Below, in pieces: positions 46,325 through 53,394 of a DNA stretch of 64,000 nt. Position 1 is the stretch's first letter. Each line of letters starts with the position of its first letter. Source of the DNA: a virus; the IMG/VR virus record IMGVR_UViG_3300050821_001527, positions 124,001 to 188,000 of that record. One strand, 5' to 3'. Below the pieces are notes generated by a model, which was not told the DNA's origin, searched no databases, and saw only the letters and a list, made by a program, of their open reading frames with translations. The position numbers were made by a program, and so were the translations under genes.

Positions 46325-46362
46325 TTATTGACACGGGTTCAAATATACAAGACACTTGGATT

Positions 46363-46551
46363 ATGAAGAAGCTAAACATCACAGACACAACGAACAGCCT
46401 CTACGAGAAGCTGGTATCCGACCTTCCGTTCACGGAGGAAGATAATTCCGCCCTCGCGCAGATTGTCAAGGAGTTTCTCATGGAACACCCGGACAGAATC
46501 CATGACCTTATCGGTGGAGAACTGATTCCAGACGAAGGCGAGGAAGTATGA
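46363..46551 (+). CDS. Acidic small protein (62 aa)
   Basis: Helical, acidic. A TTGACA with a weak -10 lies about 30 bases upstream. ATGA overlap downstream. Unknown. Confidence 0.66.
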   Translation: MKKLNITDTTNSLYEKLVSDLPFTEEDNSALAQIVKEFLMEHPDRIHDLIGGELIPDEGEEV

Positions 46552-46796
46552 CCTTGACGCTCACCAAAGATGAAGTCAGGAAAATCCTTGACGGGGAATA
46601 CGTTAAGGGCGACTTTGAGAAGCATTATCGCCACAATGGGGGCTATCAGGACGTGATTTTCACCCGCGACGGCAAGCATTACCAGTTCACCTATCTCTGG
46701 TTCGAGGATGAAGGCGTGTATTGGGACAACACCTACGAAGCCACCGAAGTCGTTGAGGCCGAAAGGGTCGTAAAATACTGGAAAAAGGTCGAATGA
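46548..46796 (+). CDS. Hypothetical protein (82 aa)
   Basis: GDFEKHYRHNGGYQDVIFTRDGKHYQFTY: beta-rich, aromatic. Unknown; overlaps both neighbours. Confidence 0.7.
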   Translation: MTLTLTKDEVRKILDGEYVKGDFEKHYRHNGGYQDVIFTRDGKHYQFTYLWFEDEGVYWDNTYEATEVVEAERVVKYWKKVE

Positions 46797-46966
46797 ACTT
46801 AGACGCGAGGGCAAGAAAGATAGTCACCGATATTGATGACTTGGTAACTAAAATTCACGCTGAAAGGGGTAATAAATCCGTGGATGAAATGATACAACTT
46901 GTTCGTGTCGGGCGAATTACAATTCTTAAAAAAGCCATGCGAGACTATGCTAAGAGCCGTCAGTAA
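46793..46966 (+). CDS. Small helical protein (57 aa)
   Basis: Two charged helices (RARKIVTDIDDLVTKIH, RITILKKAMRDYAK). Abuts the convergent HNH gene. Unknown. Confidence 0.62.
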   Translation: MNLDARARKIVTDIDDLVTKIHAERGNKSVDEMIQLVRVGRITILKKAMRDYAKSRQ

Positions 46967-46967
46967 T

Positions 46968-47564
46968 TTAATTCGATAAATTTGCGCCCTTGCGGATATT
47001 TTCCTCTGCCCACAGCGGTTGAAGATTTGTGTAATGGAAGCAGGTTTTCTGTTGAGTGGGGTCTGTCAAATCAAAGGAGGCTATCGGACGGATATGGTCT
47101 ATGTGCCACCCGTGTAAGCTGTGATTATCCCACGTCATGCCCGGTTTCCATTGAGACTCAAGATGGGTTTTAAGTTGCTCAAGTGAACATCCTACCAAGT
47201 GCAGGGTTGGGTTGGTTTTACGAAGGTTTTGGCGTCCAAGGGATTCGTTGATTCTTTTGCGAAGGTTGTCCTTTAGTCGAAAATTTACGTCGGTTCTGCG
47301 CCTGTTGCTGGCGTAAGCTCTAAAATACGCACGTCCGGCTGGGGTTTTGAATTTTCTGCGGGCTTTTCGTGTGATTGCGATACGGTTAAGCTGATAATAT
47401 CTTTGAGATTTTTCAGTGTCACGTTTCTTTCGGCAGGAGTCACACAGGGCATCATAACCATGCCAAACCCCATTGACGTATTTATCCCCTCTTTTGGTCA
47501 CAGCTTTGAATTGTGTGATAGGAAAAGTCCCAAGGCATCGTTTGCATGTTTTCTCTTGCATCAT
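46968..47564 (-). CDS. HNH homing endonuclease (minus strand)
   Basis: 198 residues. N-terminal Cys ribbon CKRCLGTFPI...CDSCRKKRD, basic middle, and HGWHIDHIRPIASFDL...YTNLQPLWAEEN, the HNH core with catalytic His. Minus strand, with AGGTGTAATTACTTATG at its start: the same box as the other homing enzymes. Confidence 0.9.
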   Translation of the reverse strand: MMQEKTCKRCLGTFPITQFKAVTKRGDKYVNGVWHGYDALCDSCRKKRDTEKSQRYYQLNRIAITRKARRKFKTPAGRAYFRAYASNRRRTDVNFRLKDNLRKRINESLGRQNLRKTNPTLHLVGCSLEQLKTHLESQWKPGMTWDNHSLHGWHIDHIRPIASFDLTDPTQQKTCFHYTNLQPLWAEENIRKGANLSN

Positions 47565-47615
47565 AAGTAATTACACCTAAATCAGTAAGAATGATAACGA
47601 AAATTGAGAATAAAC

Positions 47616-47644
47616 TTGACAAAGCCTGAGAGTCTTGGTAGGAT
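47616..47644 (+). promoter_or_regulatory. Promoter of the rIIB-like gene, long leader
   Basis: TTGACA, 17 bases, TAGGAT. Start about 47651, leaving some 41 bases of A-rich leader (AAACGAAAAACAAAAACAAAC) before ATG. Confidence 0.8.
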
Positions 47645-47691
47645 AGTATTACAGTTAAACGAAAAACAAAAACAAACTAAGTCAAAAATCC

Positions 47692-48510
47692 ATGAAAACG
47701 CCGCCATATATCATAACTGACCACTCCATCACCCTCGTCATCGGCAACAAGCCCCTCACGATGGTCGCTTCCAACGCCTCCTACAGCGAGGTCAAGGCCC
47801 GTATCGCCCGTGGCGACTTCAAGGGCATCGAAGACCTTTTTGACGCTGGCAAGGCTCTGGCCCAATACGTCAATGGCAAAATCGCCATCGTCGGCAACAC
47901 CGTTCGTTTCAACGGCAACGTCGTCCACAACTACGTGGTGGACAAGATTATCGCCTTCCGCAAGCAGGGCTTACCCTATCAGCCGCTCCTGAACTTCCTT
48001 GAGAAGCTGTTGCAGAACCCGAGCCAGCATTCCGTGGAAGGTCTGTATTCCTTCTTGGAGAACGGCCTGATGCCGATTACCCCCGAAGGTAACTTCCAGT
48101 CCTACAAGGGCGTTCAGGACAACTTCTACTCCGTCCGCAACGGTTCCCTGACGTTGCTCAAGGGCCGCGCTGATTCGTCCGGCCACATCTACAACGGTGT
48201 CGGCGAGGAAATCGAATGCCCGCGCAACGAAGTCAGCGATAACTTCAACGAAGGCTGCGCCCGTGGCCTGCACATCGGTTCCCTGAACTACGCGAAGGGT
48301 TGGGGCAAGCGTGTGGTCATCGTCGAAGTCAACCCCGCTCATGTCGTCTCCGTTCCAAAGAACGAGGTCGAGAAGATGCGCTGCCACGCCTACAAGGTCG
48401 TGGGTGAGTTCAACGCCCCGCTTGACCAGAACTACACTGTCGGCACCACCGAGCAGTTGTCCGCGAAGGCCAAGGCCCAAAAGCGCGACTCCAACGGGCG
48501 TTTCGCCTAA
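47692..48510 (+). CDS. rIIB-like protein
   Basis: 272 residues. SITLVIGNKPLTMVASNASYSEVKARIARGDFKGIEDLFDAGKA and the later FLENGLMPITPEGNFQSYKGVQDNFYSVRNG...CARGLHIGSLNYA match T4 rIIB-type proteins, which with rIIA affect lysis timing and superinfection exclusion. Function in this phage is inferred from that family. It is 5.7 kb from the rIIA-like gene. Confidence 0.78.
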   Translation: MKTPPYIITDHSITLVIGNKPLTMVASNASYSEVKARIARGDFKGIEDLFDAGKALAQYVNGKIAIVGNTVRFNGNVVHNYVVDKIIAFRKQGLPYQPLLNFLEKLLQNPSQHSVEGLYSFLENGLMPITPEGNFQSYKGVQDNFYSVRNGSLTLLKGRADSSGHIYNGVGEEIECPRNEVSDNFNEGCARGLHIGSLNYAKGWGKRVVIVEVNPAHVVSVPKNEVEKMRCHAYKVVGEFNAPLDQNYTVGTTEQLSAKAKAQKRDSNGRFA

Positions 48511-48553
48511 TCCGAACAAATTCCGAATCCCACAGGGGGCTAGGTAATAAACC

Positions 48554-48588
48554 GGGCGGCTAGTCTTAGGACTGGTCGCCCTTTTTTA
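48554..48588 (+). terminator. Rho-independent terminator
   Basis: GGGCGGCTAGTC pairs with GACTGGTCGCCC around TTAG, followed by TTTTTT. Confidence 0.9.
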
Positions 48589-48621
48589 TTCAATAAATAT
48601 CAACCCCAAACTATAATAAGC

Positions 48622-48816
48622 ATGAAACAAAAACTCTCACTACTTCTGTTGGCCGGGGTGCTGGCGTTGGCGGGTTGCAGGAGCGATTCTGCGTCCGCGA
48701 TGCCCGAATATCGCCCGACCCCTTCGATTGACCTGTCCAACCCGGAGAGCCAGCGCAATTACGACGCCTATCTCAAGTGGCAGGCCGAACATGACGCACA
48801 AAAAGCCAAGCAATAA
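48622..48816 (+). CDS. Small lipoprotein (64 aa)
   Basis: Signal peptide KLSLLLLAGVLALAGC with lipobox LAGC; mature part Pro- and Asp-rich. TATAAT ends four bases before ATG. Envelope protein of unknown role. Confidence 0.78.
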   Translation: MKQKLSLLLLAGVLALAGCRSDSASAMPEYRPTPSIDLSNPESQRNYDAYLKWQAEHDAQKAKQ

Positions 48817-48818
48817 GC

Positions 48819-48846
48819 TTGACTTACGGGGAGGATTTGGTAGAGT
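48819..48846 (+). promoter_or_regulatory. Sigma70-like promoter, leaderless
   Basis: TTGACT, 16 bases, TAGAGT, 7 bases to the ATG at 48854. Confidence 0.78.
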
Positions 48847-48853
48847 AAGGGGA

Positions 48854-49399
48854 ATGAAAATCCTTTTCCTCGATATTGATGGCGTCCTGAACAGCGAAGA
48901 ATCGTTCCACCTGAACCATCAGGCTCGTTGCGATGACGCCCACCGTAATGGCCGCGACGGGGCTTCCTTCAAGCCGGAATTTTGCTGGCCCTTGGGACAC
49001 CTTCACACGCCCCTGATTGCCCGTCTGAATCAAATCATGGAGGACACTGGTTGCTTCATCGTCCTATCCTCGTCTTGGAGAATCATTTGCGACTTGCCGG
49101 ATTTGCGCGGCTGGATGAAGCAGAAGGGTTTCGAGTTTGGGGACAGGATGATTGACAAGACGGACAATGACCCGCAGGACGCCCGTGGCGGGCAGATACA
49201 GCGTTGGCTGGACGCGCACCCCGAAGTGACTGCCTACGCAATCCTTGACGATGATTCCGAGGATATTGTCGGAACCTACACCACAAAACATCACCACAAC
49301 AACTTTGTCCATACGCCTTTCATGTATGGCCTTCAAGACGAGCAGGTTGGACAGGTGTTTGAAATTTTGAATCGCAGGAATAAGTCCTTGACAGTTTGA
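48854..49399 (+). CDS. HAD-type hydrolase, RNA-repair-like
   Basis: 181 residues. KILFLDIDGVLNS (DxD nucleophile), FIVLSSSWR (Ser motif) and YAILDDDSED (acidic motif) are a HAD phosphatase. The FLDIDGVLN...SSSWR arrangement is that of the HAD domain seen in multi-domain RNA repair proteins, suggesting removal of phosphates from RNA ends; other substrates are possible. Confidence 0.75.
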   Translation: MKILFLDIDGVLNSEESFHLNHQARCDDAHRNGRDGASFKPEFCWPLGHLHTPLIARLNQIMEDTGCFIVLSSSWRIICDLPDLRGWMKQKGFEFGDRMIDKTDNDPQDARGGQIQRWLDAHPEVTAYAILDDDSEDIVGTYTTKHHHNNFVHTPFMYGLQDEQVGQVFEILNRRNKSLTV

Positions 49400-49416
49400 G
49401 AAGTGATTGGTAGTCT
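49388..49416 (+). promoter_or_regulatory. Promoter of the 136-nt tRNA-like RNA
   Basis: TTGACA, 17 bases, TAGTCT, 6 bases to GGTCTGAG. Transcription should begin exactly at the mature 5' end, so no leader would need removal. Confidence 0.8.
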
Positions 49417-49422
49417 AATTAT

Positions 49423-49558
49423 GGTCTGAGCGGTAGCTGGACGTAAGGCAGTAGTCGGTGGCTAAAACAGGAAGTGGCAGGAGTAATTGCCCTGCTTACC
49501 CTGATAAATCTAAGGCGAATCGAGCGTCCGAGGGGCTAACAGCCCTTCCTGACCACCA
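49423..49558 (+). ncRNA. CCA-ended tRNA-like RNA (136 nt)
   Basis: GGTC (49423) pairs with GACC (49551-49554), followed by A and CCA, then ATTTA as after the tRNAs. Inside are GGACG/CGTCC, GCAGG/CCTGC and a T-arm-like AGGGG-CTAACAG-CCCTT. No normal D or anticodon arm. It has its own promoter. Could be an interrupted tRNA or a separate tRNA mimic. Confidence 0.6.
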
Positions 49559-49563
49559 ATTTA

Positions 49564-49941
49564 ATGAAAAAAAAGAATCTCATAGTGGCCTATCAAACGC
49601 CTGACGGCGAACTTCATCCCGTCTGCATGGCCTACAGCCATTTCCATTTGGGCGTGGATAATGCGGCGGTGTTTACCGAAGACCAGCAGATTCGCCTCGC
49701 CATTGCCGCCGTCAAGAGCCAGAAGGCCCACTGGAAGGGTTTGTCCCGCGATGGGGCGTTTGCCATCATCAATATTGACAAGCCGCACGGGTATTCCATT
49801 TTTCTCGAAAACGCTGGCGGGATTCTTGCCCACAACTACAAGGGACAAATTCGTCGAGCGGCAATCAGGAGCATTAACGGCATGAGCGCGGCGGCATGGT
49901 ATGAGAAGCTGCGCGAACGCAAGTCTTTATGCGTCGTATGA
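49564..49941 (+). CDS. Hypothetical protein (125 aa)
   Basis: Starts five bases after the CCA of the RNA above. Alpha/beta (DGAFAIINIDKPHGYSIFLENAGGILAH). Unknown. Confidence 0.72.
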   Translation: MKKKNLIVAYQTPDGELHPVCMAYSHFHLGVDNAAVFTEDQQIRLAIAAVKSQKAHWKGLSRDGAFAIINIDKPHGYSIFLENAGGILAHNYKGQIRRAAIRSINGMSAAAWYEKLRERKSLCVV

Positions 49942-50333
49942 GATTTGAAGAACGATGGGCCTTAACGAAACATGGTCTGATAATTCCTACCATCAAGTAT
50001 GGGGATTTTAGCCAAGTCATTCTCCTACCCCTTTTTCTGTTGAGGTTTCCGAGGCAGGATTGGCCAGAGATACCAATGTATCGTGACTTCCCGGCCCTGC
50101 CCGGAACAAATACGTGTGTTCTAGTCTATGGCAAGAAACAGATTGGCTTGAGCATAGATTCAAACGGGGAGTCCATTGGGGTAAGTCTTAGCCATCCCGT
50201 ATCTAAGTATTGGTTGTCTATTTTGCAGCCAATTTGGAACGCTCATAAGCCTAAATGCCCGACGTGCCGCGATACTGGTTGGGACGGAATAGGATACACA
50301 CTAACCTGTGTTGATTGCGGAAAGTCCAAATAA
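49938..50333 (+). CDS. Zinc-ribbon hypothetical protein (131 aa)
   Basis: C-terminal CPTCRDTG...CVDCGK zinc ribbon; central Pro-rich hydrophobic region. ATGA overlap chosen as start; an ATG nine bases earlier is possible. Confidence 0.7.
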   Translation: MRFEERWALTKHGLIIPTIKYGDFSQVILLPLFLLRFPRQDWPEIPMYRDFPALPGTNTCVLVYGKKQIGLSIDSNGESIGVSLSHPVSKYWLSILQPIWNAHKPKCPTCRDTGWDGIGYTLTCVDCGKSK

Positions 50334-50335
50334 AT

Positions 50336-50695
50336 ATGATTAAATTTAAAGACATGGCGATAGGCCAGCGATTCTTCGCATGGGGCGATTGCGTCCTGAA
50401 CTACAATTACCCGAAATGGTGCCTGTTGGAAAAGGTTGACGAAAGCACAGCCAAGGAAATCATGGCTGACGGCAGCGATGGCATCAAGACCGGAATGGAA
50501 ACGGCGGGGAGTTTCATCCCCGAAGTCAAGCACGTTTTCCTTGTCGAAGTCAGCGTCCTGAATCCCATTGACAAGCCCGGAACGATTCAAGGTCATGTGG
50601 AGAAATTCTTGCAGAACGTCAATGACCTACAGACGCAAATCGGAAGTTCCTCCAACTTCACCATAAAACTCCTTGACAAGAGTGGAAGCGTTTGA
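50336..50695 (+). CDS. Hypothetical protein (119 aa)
   Basis: FKDMAIGQRFFAWGDCVLNYNYPKWCLLEKV: a beta-rich start known from small phage proteins; helical end. AATAAATATG at the start. Unknown. Confidence 0.72.
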   Translation: MIKFKDMAIGQRFFAWGDCVLNYNYPKWCLLEKVDESTAKEIMADGSDGIKTGMETAGSFIPEVKHVFLVEVSVLNPIDKPGTIQGHVEKFLQNVNDLQTQIGSSSNFTIKLLDKSGSV

Positions 50696-50701
50696 TAAGG
50701 T
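50673..50701 (+). promoter_or_regulatory. Sigma70-like promoter, short leader
   Basis: TTGACA, 17 bases, TAAGGT, 9 bases to the ATG at 50711; inside the preceding gene. Confidence 0.78.
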
Positions 50702-50710
50702 TAGAGCGTA

Positions 50711-50950
50711 ATGAAATTCGTGAAAGCAAATCTCGACGGCGAAGAATTGAGATTGACGATTGAGGGCTTAGAAAGCCTTTTGGAAAACATGAAATCTTGG
50801 GGGCAAAAAGCTCCATTATATTCTCCCATGCGAGAGGTCTTTCTTGCTCAATGTGAACAAAGAAAGGCGCGAATATCCGGTCTGGTTGAATACTTTCAGA
50901 TAGGATTGCTCAATACTCCGAACGGACAATTTATCGGAGACAAAATTTAA
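50711..50950 (+). CDS. Hypothetical protein (79 aa)
   Basis: Helical, charged. Its stop codon is directly followed by the acceptor strand of the long tRNA-like gene, so both come from one transcript. Unknown. Confidence 0.72.
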   Translation: MKFVKANLDGEELRLTIEGLESLLENMKSWGQKAPLYSPMREVFLAQCEQRKARISGLVEYFQIGLLNTPNGQFIGDKI

Positions 50951-51153
50951 CGGTGGATAGCTCAGGTTCAGAGCGCAAGCTTAATAAGCTTTCCTGAAAA
51001 GGATAGCCGCACATTACCCGAGAGAAAGCGGAAAAAGTTGGCCGTGAAATTGACGGCAGAACGTTCGTGAGTAAAGCGGATATGGGTGGTTGTTGGGTTC
51101 AGGAGTAGATTACATCTACGAGGTCGAAGAATGAAATCCTTCTCCACTGACCA
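50951..51153 (+). tRNA. Interrupted tRNA-like gene (203 nt), Val(TAC)-like
   Basis: Acceptor CGGTGGA (50951) pairs with TCCACTG (51143-51149), then A and CCA, then TTTT. D-arm GCTC-AGGTTCA-GAGC at 50960-50974. At the 3' side, anticodon arm GTAG-ATTACAT-CTAC (TAC), five-base variable loop and T-arm GAAGA-ATGAAAT-CCTTC fall at normal distances. Between D-arm and anticodon arm lie 128 extra bases with several hairpins, including AAGCTT-AAT-AAGCTT. Reading the latter as the anticodon arm is an alternative. Confidence 0.6.
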
Positions 51154-51156
51154 TTT

Positions 51157-51185
51157 TGTCACTACATTACTTTCCCGTAGTGACA
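51157..51185 (+). repeat. Perfect 9-bp inverted repeat upstream of HNH gene
   Basis: TGTCACTAC and GTAGTGACA separated by 11 bases, between the tRNA-like gene and the HNH start box. Could be an operator or a short terminator (no T-run). Confidence 0.55.
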
Positions 51186-51205
51186 TTCTTAGTGTAATAT
51201 CTGAT

Positions 51206-51769
51206 ATGAACGAGTCAGATTACATTGGAAAAACTTTCAACCGCATTACCATCATCGGGAAAGACGAAGAACGCACTACCAAAGATTGCTTCTATGTTAC
51301 TGGCAAATGCACTTGCGGACGTATCAAGAGTTATGCCCGCCACCGATTGATGGGAAAGGATGCTCCGCAAAGCTGCGGCTGCATTCAAAGAGAACTCAAG
51401 GCTGGTAAGAAATATCTCCCACCGGGAGAGGCCGCGATTCGTGAAACATGGAGAATTTACAAAGAGAATGCTAAACGTCGTAAGTTTTCTTTTTCCATTG
51501 ATTTATTGAATTTTAAATCATTGACCCAAAAACCCTGTCATTATTGCGGGGCACCACCAACCAACGTCCACAAAACCCGCACAAAGACGCCAGATTCTTG
51601 TTCTTATAGCGGTTTAGACCGAGTGAAGACGCGAGAGGGATATAGCGTAGAAAATGTCGTAACCTGTTGTGCAGTTTGTAATTGGATGAAAGGGACGATG
51701 GAATACGCCGAATTCATCAAACAGGTCGAAAAAATATCGAATCACTTGAAAAGCCTTGACAGGAAGTGA
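51206..51769 (+). CDS. HNH homing endonuclease
   Basis: 187 residues. GKTFNRITIIGKDEER...CTCGRIKSYARHRLMG...SCGC is the DNA-binding N-terminal half typical of AP2/HNH phage enzymes, and CHYCG...YSGLDRVKTREGYSVENVVTCCAVCNWMKG the nuclease core. Start fixed by AGTGTAATATCTGATATG, the homing-enzyme box. It lies directly behind the interrupted tRNA. Confidence 0.88.
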   Translation: MNESDYIGKTFNRITIIGKDEERTTKDCFYVTGKCTCGRIKSYARHRLMGKDAPQSCGCIQRELKAGKKYLPPGEAAIRETWRIYKENAKRRKFSFSIDLLNFKSLTQKPCHYCGAPPTNVHKTRTKTPDSCSYSGLDRVKTREGYSVENVVTCCAVCNWMKGTMEYAEFIKQVEKISNHLKSLDRK

Positions 51770-51784
51770 ATTTTGGTTTAATTT
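51756..51784 (+). promoter_or_regulatory. Sigma70-like promoter, leaderless
   Basis: TTGACA, 17 bases, TAATTT, 6 bases to the ATG at 51791. Confidence 0.82.
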
Positions 51785-51790
51785 CAGTAT

Positions 51791-52255
51791 ATGTTTGCGA
51801 CACATAACTCAGCCGTCGAGTCCTTCCAATTCAGGTGGGCGGAACCTTTGGGCTATCCCGAGTGTCCTTACATGAAAAGATGGGTTTTTGTGTTTTTCGG
51901 TTACTCTATTCGCGTCCATCACTGGATTCGCAGCGACGACAAACGTTTCTTTCATTGTCACCCTTGGAACTTTCTGACCATCGTTCTCAAGGGTGGTTAC
52001 ACGGATGTATCGCCGTCTTTAGACCTGTTTCTTGACGCTCAGGAGCCTATTAGAGAGACTTTGACGGCTGGAATGGTCAAATACCGTCGCGCCGAACACA
52101 AGCACTATGTTGATGTTCCCGTGGGCGGGGCATGGACTCTGCTTCTGGCCGGACGCAAAAAGCGCAAGTGGGGCTTTTGGATTAAGCCTAACCAGTTTTT
52201 CCGACCACTACGATATTTCAGTAAATACGGACACCCGCCCTGTTCGGAACAGTGA
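51791..52255 (+). CDS. Cupin-like protein
   Basis: 154 residues. FFHCHPWNFLTIVLKGGYTD and RRAEHKHYVDVP...AWTLLLAGRKKRKWGFWI give the H-x-H...E and H motifs of a cupin barrel of a type common in phages. Probably binds a metal; reaction unknown. Confidence 0.75.
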   Translation: MFATHNSAVESFQFRWAEPLGYPECPYMKRWVFVFFGYSIRVHHWIRSDDKRFFHCHPWNFLTIVLKGGYTDVSPSLDLFLDAQEPIRETLTAGMVKYRRAEHKHYVDVPVGGAWTLLLAGRKKRKWGFWIKPNQFFRPLRYFSKYGHPPCSEQ

Positions 52256-52387
52256 TTAGCTCTTAACCAGCAAGTCAACAGCAAGCAGAATAACAGCAAC
52301 CGGGATTAGGGGCCACGAAGGTTTGACAAGGGCACCAATCGCCAAGGCGAGCGCGAGAACGGGCAGGATGACATGAATGTTGTTCAT
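52256..52387 (-). CDS. Membrane microprotein on the minus strand (43 aa)
   Basis: Minus-strand reading frame MNNIHVILPVLALALAIGAL... with a charged KPS turn and a second hydrophobic stretch: two short membrane spans. On the minus strand TTGGAT, 17 bases, TATAAT ends five bases before its ATG, so it has its own leaderless promoter. One of only three minus-strand genes. Confidence 0.68.
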   Translation of the reverse strand: MNNIHVILPVLALALAIGALVKPSWPLIPVAVILLAVDLLVKS

Positions 52388-52421
52388 GCCTTATTATATT
52401 GGAAGTCAGGTATTTATCCAA

Positions 52422-52433
52422 GGGGAAATCCCC
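52422..52433. promoter_or_regulatory. GGGGAAATCCCC palindrome
   Basis: Near-perfect palindrome between the divergent minus-strand microprotein and the gene at 52442. Position suggests an operator. Confidence 0.45.
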
Positions 52434-52441
52434 GATAGAAA

Positions 52442-52708
52442 ATGAAAACTGTCAGAGAATGGACAAATAAGGCGATGGATACGACTTTTCGATGGGATTT
52501 CGAGAAGTTGATACAATCCATTCAGATAGATGCCTTTAAAGCGGGGCGCAAATCCGCCCGCCACGTTTGCCGCGAAAGCAAGACCTGTGCCTGCGATATT
52601 CAGGGTTTGGAACCCAATGAAGAATGTCCGGTGCATGGCGCGGGGGAATATCCTCCCCGTTGCGGAACCTGCGGGCGTTTTATCACCCGCGACAATAAAT
52701 CTCAATAA
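52442..52708 (+). CDS. Cys-rich protein (88 aa)
   Basis: Helical N-terminal part, then CRESKTCACD, CPVHG and CGTCGRF: zinc-binding C-terminal half. Unknown. Confidence 0.7.
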   Translation: MKTVREWTNKAMDTTFRWDFEKLIQSIQIDAFKAGRKSARHVCRESKTCACDIQGLEPNEECPVHGAGEYPPRCGTCGRFITRDNKSQ

Positions 52709-52710
52709 AT
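52701..52710 (+). promoter_or_regulatory. CTCAATAAAT element at gene start
   Basis: CTCAATAAAT abuts the ATG at 52711. Confidence 0.55.
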
Positions 52711-53391
52711 ATGAGCCTTTCACAAGACCCGGAACAACTCGAAAATCTTCCCTCCCGCGAAGTCATTCGTGTCAGCGACACCTACGACCACTATTGGGGC
52801 GAAGGGATGCCTTGGGCGCGTATGAACCGTTGGTTCGAGGCTCAGGAGGGGCGCAATGTTGACCGCGTTTTCCACGACTTCGTGCATCTGAAATGGCTGC
52901 TGGCCGAATATCGCACCAAGGAACAATTCCGCCGCCACATTGAAATGGACACCTTCGTCGTGGATGGAAGGGTTTGCTACTACGACGCTTACCACTCCCG
53001 CTGGCAAAACGAGCCTTGGCAGGTTGTCGAGAAGCAGGCTCGCAAGACCATCTACGTCAATCCGACTACACACACCGTCGAAATCTTCAAGCCTCCGACG
53101 GACAAAAGCTGGAAGTCCCGCTGGTATGCCGAACGTGCGGCGAAGGTCAAGGTGCTTGGCGATTACCACCAGCTTTACAAGAAAGACGGTATTTGGTATG
53201 AAGTCAAGGCGCAAAAGGCCACCAACCGTATGCTCCACTTCACCCCTTGGCGTTGCCCCTTGAAAAAGCCGGATGACATTCTGATGGAAAGCGGCGACTC
53301 GCCCTTGGGCCAGCCCATCCAAATCATCCTCAAACGCCAGCTTAACAGCAAGGAACTGCGTAAACATGGCTTGGCCAACGACTTGAAATAA
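52711..53391 (+). CDS. Hypothetical protein (226 aa)
   Basis: Basic, aromatic protein; N-terminal third helical, then repeated W/Y strands (YYDAYHSRWQNEPWQVV). No family recognised. Confidence 0.74.
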   Translation: MSLSQDPEQLENLPSREVIRVSDTYDHYWGEGMPWARMNRWFEAQEGRNVDRVFHDFVHLKWLLAEYRTKEQFRRHIEMDTFVVDGRVCYYDAYHSRWQNEPWQVVEKQARKTIYVNPTTHTVEIFKPPTDKSWKSRWYAERAAKVKVLGDYHQLYKKDGIWYEVKAQKATNRMLHFTPWRCPLKKPDDILMESGDSPLGQPIQIILKRQLNSKELRKHGLANDLK

Positions 53392-53394
53392 TCT

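Noticed and set aside
49423-49558. 4.5S/SRP or 6S RNA
   Set aside because: No GGAAG/AGCA SRP tetraloop helix and no single long 6S-type helix; ends with an acceptor-like stem and CCA.
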